From assembly GCA_045576675.1 (NCBI GenBank), contig JAZNGX010000120.1:1-18059 (forward strand): a stretch of 18,059 bases of DNA, in the 5' to 3' direction. The notes beneath the pieces were generated by a model. The model saw only the letters and a list, made by a program, of their open reading frames with translations, did not search any database and was not told where the DNA came from. The translations under genes and the position numbers were made by a program. This DNA comes from JAZNGX01 sp045576675. GTDB taxonomy: Bacteria > Bacillota > Clostridia > Monoglobales > Firm-18. Below are positions 15,629 to 18,059 of this stretch, piece after piece (positions within the stretch are counted from its first letter, which is position 1; each line of letters starts with the position of its first letter).

Positions 15629-18059
15629 TTTACTACCTCCTTATATATACCTGCGTTTAGTTTTAATATTTTTCCATTTAAATCAACATAAGCAGTTGTA
15701 TTAAACGGCACGCCTATTTCAACATCAATTCCGTTTTGTTTACGTTCCCATTTTAATGAGATGGTACCATACTCACATTCAATCGACGCACTTAGTTTGT
15801 CAAGCTCTTTGGCAAAATGCGGCTTAACCGAAAACTCTTTGTAACCACCAAAAGGCTTTATTCCGCACAATCCGTAAAACAGCCACGAATCACAGGACGT
15901 AAAAGCAGTATGATTTTTAGAGCCTGTTCCCTCCCAGGTTTCCCAGGCAGCCGTAGCTCCGTTATTTATCATATATCCTAAGCCAGGATATTTTGTATTA
16001 AGCATCATCTTTATTGCAATGTCATTTTTCCCATATCTGTCAAGAGAATTCAGCATAAACTTATTACCTGAAATACCTGTGTCAAAAACATAATCACTTT
16101 TAACTATCCTTTCCACAGCATTTTCAAGAACTACATTTTCTTTCCTTGCAACACCTGCAAATAACGGAAAAAAATTTGCCCCCTGTTCATCATCCGCATA
16201 ATTACCATCAGAATAAAATATATCAATTGCCTCTGCAGACTTTTTCCGATCATCAAGATATTCATTTTCCAGACCCAAAACATCTGATATTTCATTATAT
16301 ATATCTATACAATAAATATAGTAAATTGTGTTCACAAGATTTGGCGGAATTCTGATTGCATCGGGATTGGGCTCACTCCACGGATATTTACTCGGCATAC
16401 ACCAGTCACCAAGTGCCCAGCCTTCTGCCTCCTCACGAACGACAATTCCATTTTCTGTTCGTACTTTTAAATATTCAATCCATCTTTTAATATAAGGTCT
16501 GCATTTTTCAAGTATCTCTTTGTCACCATACTGCATATAAAGATTCCACGGTACTACCGCAACAGAGCTACCCCAGGCAACGCCCCCTCCACCACCATTA
16601 AACGGTGCTGTGTGCGGCACAAAGCCTGTTTCAATATACTGTGCATCAAATATATCATCAATCCATTTTCGATACATCTGATATGCATCAAAATTGTACA
16701 TCACAGACATAGACGACAGCTCGCCGTCACCTGTATAGCCAAGCCGCTCTCTGTGCGGGCAGTCCATCGGTACGCAACCGTGAGTATTGGTAAGATGCGT
16801 GTTTACAAACATTTTATGTATGTTGTTCAATAGCTCACTTGAGCTTTCAAAGCTTGTGCGAAGCTTTAAATCAGTGCATACATAATGAGCTTTAACATCT
16901 TTAACAGAAACACTGTCCGGTGCAACAATTTTAAAATATCTGTATCCGTGCCAAACAAATCTCGGCATATAACGTTCGTCTTTGTTCCCGTTTAATATAT
17001 ATACGTCCTTTTGTATCTGGTCTGCATCTGATTCCTCATAGCCTACAGTCGAGGTGTAGTCAAGCTCTCCGTTTTCATCAAGCTCCTCAGCATAATAAAT
17101 CTCAACGGTATCACCTGCATTTCCGGAACAGGTTATCTCAGCAAAACCTGTCATACATATTCCCGAATCATACACACCATTTTCCAAAGCTATTGGCGTG
17201 TATGTTTTTAAAATCCGTTCAGGCGGGCAAAGTTGCGGCTCAAGTCTGCCGGATGGTGCTTTGACTTCATAAACCTCACTCTTAGTCCCTTTTATACGTG
17301 CATCATATATTTCTCCGTAGAACATATTATCATAAATCAGCGGACTGTTAATACAATAGCAATTCAAGTCACTTTCAATTATATCGTCACCATTTGTCAG
17401 TTTAAAAAACATTTTAAGCTCGTTGCCATAATCAAATTTTCCTTCTATAATCCTTGTTCTGCCTGTTGGTCTGTACCACCCATTTCCCAGCCACACCGCG
17501 ATAGTATTTTTTCCTTTTCTAAGAAATTCAGAAACCTCATAACTTAGATACTTAACACTTTTTCTTGTTGTATTAACATATGTATATTTTGCATCACTGT
17601 ACGCAACCTCATCATAATCGGTACGCACCGGGTTCATAAGCTCATCCGAAACCTTTTCGCCGTTAATATATACTTCAAAAAAACCCAGACCGCATACGTT
17701 AAGCGTGGCATAATCGCATACGTTTTCGATTACAAAATCCTTATATATAATTGGCGAAACAATGCTTTTATCTGCCGTTATCCATTTTAATGTATCAACG
17801 TTTTTAAGGCCTGTTATAAAAAACAGCTCATCACTTTCATAGGTTGCATTTTCCGTTGTAACTGCAACCTTATAAAAATACTTTGTGTTTTCAAAAAGCT
17901 CCTGCCCGGCATATTTTACAAATACTGAACGATCAGAAAACACAGTCCCACTGTCCCAGACACAATTGCCGTCAGTTGACCTGACTGTTATTCTGTAAGC
18001 CTTTTGCATTTTATCATTTGTATCTTTAACAATCCACGAAAAAACAGGCGTTGTATCAT
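15625..18059 (-). CDS. Alpha-L-rhamnosidase GH78 (5' end outside window)
   Basis: This family GH78 enzyme releases terminal L-rhamnose from glycans or plant glycosides by inversion. The reading frame stays open to the right edge. Residues before the internal Met at 18009 (TTPVFSWIVKDTND) continue the typical GH78 N-terminus into QKAYRITVRSTDG, so that Met is not the true start. In order: an N-terminal beta-sandwich, a rhamnose-binding-type domain (FFEVYINGEKVSDELMNP), the (alpha/alpha)6 catalytic barrel, and a C-terminal beta-domain. The catalytic motif DCPHRERLGYTGD is intact: Asp at 16762-16764, Glu at 16747-16749, Asp at 16726-16728. The second acidic residue is the Glu of AWETWEG (15940-15942). 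Whether a signal peptide exists cannot be judged. It is the most upstream gene visible in the rhamnose operon. Confidence 0.96.
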   Translation of the reverse strand, partial: DTTPVFSWIVKDTNDKMQKAYRITVRSTDGNCVWDSGTVFSDRSVFVKYAGQELFENTKYFYKVAVTTENATYESDELFFITGLKNVDTLKWITADKSIVSPIIYKDFVIENVCDYATLNVCGLGFFEVYINGEKVSDELMNPVRTDYDEVAYSDAKYTYVNTTRKSVKYLSYEVSEFLRKGKNTIAVWLGNGWYRPTGRTRIIEGKFDYGNELKMFFKLTNGDDIIESDLNCYCINSPLIYDNMFYGEIYDARIKGTKSEVYEVKAPSGRLEPQLCPPERILKTYTPIALENGVYDSGICMTGFAEITCSGNAGDTVEIYYAEELDENGELDYTSTVGYEESDADQIQKDVYILNGNKDERYMPRFVWHGYRYFKIVAPDSVSVKDVKAHYVCTDLKLRTSFESSSELLNNIHKMFVNTHLTNTHGCVPMDCPHRERLGYTGDGELSSMSVMYNFDAYQMYRKWIDDIFDAQYIETGFVPHTAPFNGGGGGVAWGSSVAVVPWNLYMQYGDKEILEKCRPYIKRWIEYLKVRTENGIVVREEAEGWALGDWCMPSKYPWSEPNPDAIRIPPNLVNTIYYIYCIDIYNEISDVLGLENEYLDDRKKSAEAIDIFYSDGNYADDEQGANFFPLFAGVARKENVVLENAVERIVKSDYVFDTGISGNKFMLNSLDRYGKNDIAIKMMLNTKYPGLGYMINNGATAAWETWEGTGSKNHTAFTSCDSWLFYGLCGIKPFGGYKEFSVKPHFAKELDKLSASIECEYGTISLKWERKQNGIDVEIGVPFNTTAYVDLNGKILKLNAGIYKEVVK

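Noticed and set aside
18007..18009. ATG at 18009 as the start of the rhamnosidase
   Set aside because: The frame continues upstream with GH78-like residues and no ribosome binding site precedes this codon, so the gene is partial.
1..18059. CRISPR arrays, insertion sequences, phage genes, tRNA or rRNA genes
   Set aside because: No regularly spaced repeats, transposase or integrase frames, or cloverleaf-like sequences were found; gaps between genes are all below about 160 bases.

Overview
The window comes from an AT-rich Gram-positive bacterium, most likely an anaerobic member of the Clostridia of gut-commensal type. The evidence is the Firmicutes order ylxM-ffh-rpsP-khpA-rimM-trmD, strong AGGAGG-type ribosome binding sites, consensus sigma-A promoters, a ferredoxin-linked 2-oxoacid oxidoreductase, a DUF4867 protein and a GH78 rhamnosidase. 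Every gene I can support is on the minus strand, so transcription runs from the right end of the window to the left.

Right end (about 13.7-18.06 kb): a rhamnoside utilisation operon. A GH78 alpha-L-rhamnosidase (its 5' end lies outside the window), a DUF4867 cupin-like protein of unknown function and L-rhamnose isomerase are tightly packed and probably translationally coupled. Next (12.15-13.65 kb) is a single NSS-family sodium-dependent transporter gene with its own promoter and a good intrinsic terminator.

Centre (7.1-12.1 kb): a perfect-consensus promoter overlapping an inverted repeat starts a long housekeeping series: ylxM, ffh, rpsP, khpA, rimM, trmD, nadD, yqeK, rsfS, leuS. It covers protein targeting, ribosome assembly, tRNA modification, NAD synthesis and leucyl-tRNA charging. 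The usual rplS after trmD is missing; nadD-yqeK-rsfS is joined there instead.

Left part (0.5-7.1 kb): with no visible terminator or promoter, leuS runs into iorA-iorB, a phenylacetate-CoA ligase and an ACT-domain protein. This module oxidatively decarboxylates aryl-pyruvates to aryl-acetyl-CoA and interconverts that with the aryl-acetate. The last gene, rimP, has its own sigma-A promoter and a leader with a 13-bp-arm hairpin followed by a U-rich run, which looks like an attenuator for the rimP(-nusA) operon beyond the left edge.

I see no CRISPR array, insertion sequence, phage gene, tRNA or rRNA. No clearly novel multi-gene system is present. The best candidates for new biology are the DUF4867 protein in the rhamnose operon, the rimP leader, the palindrome at the ylxM promoter, and the joining of aryl-pyruvate metabolism to a translation operon.
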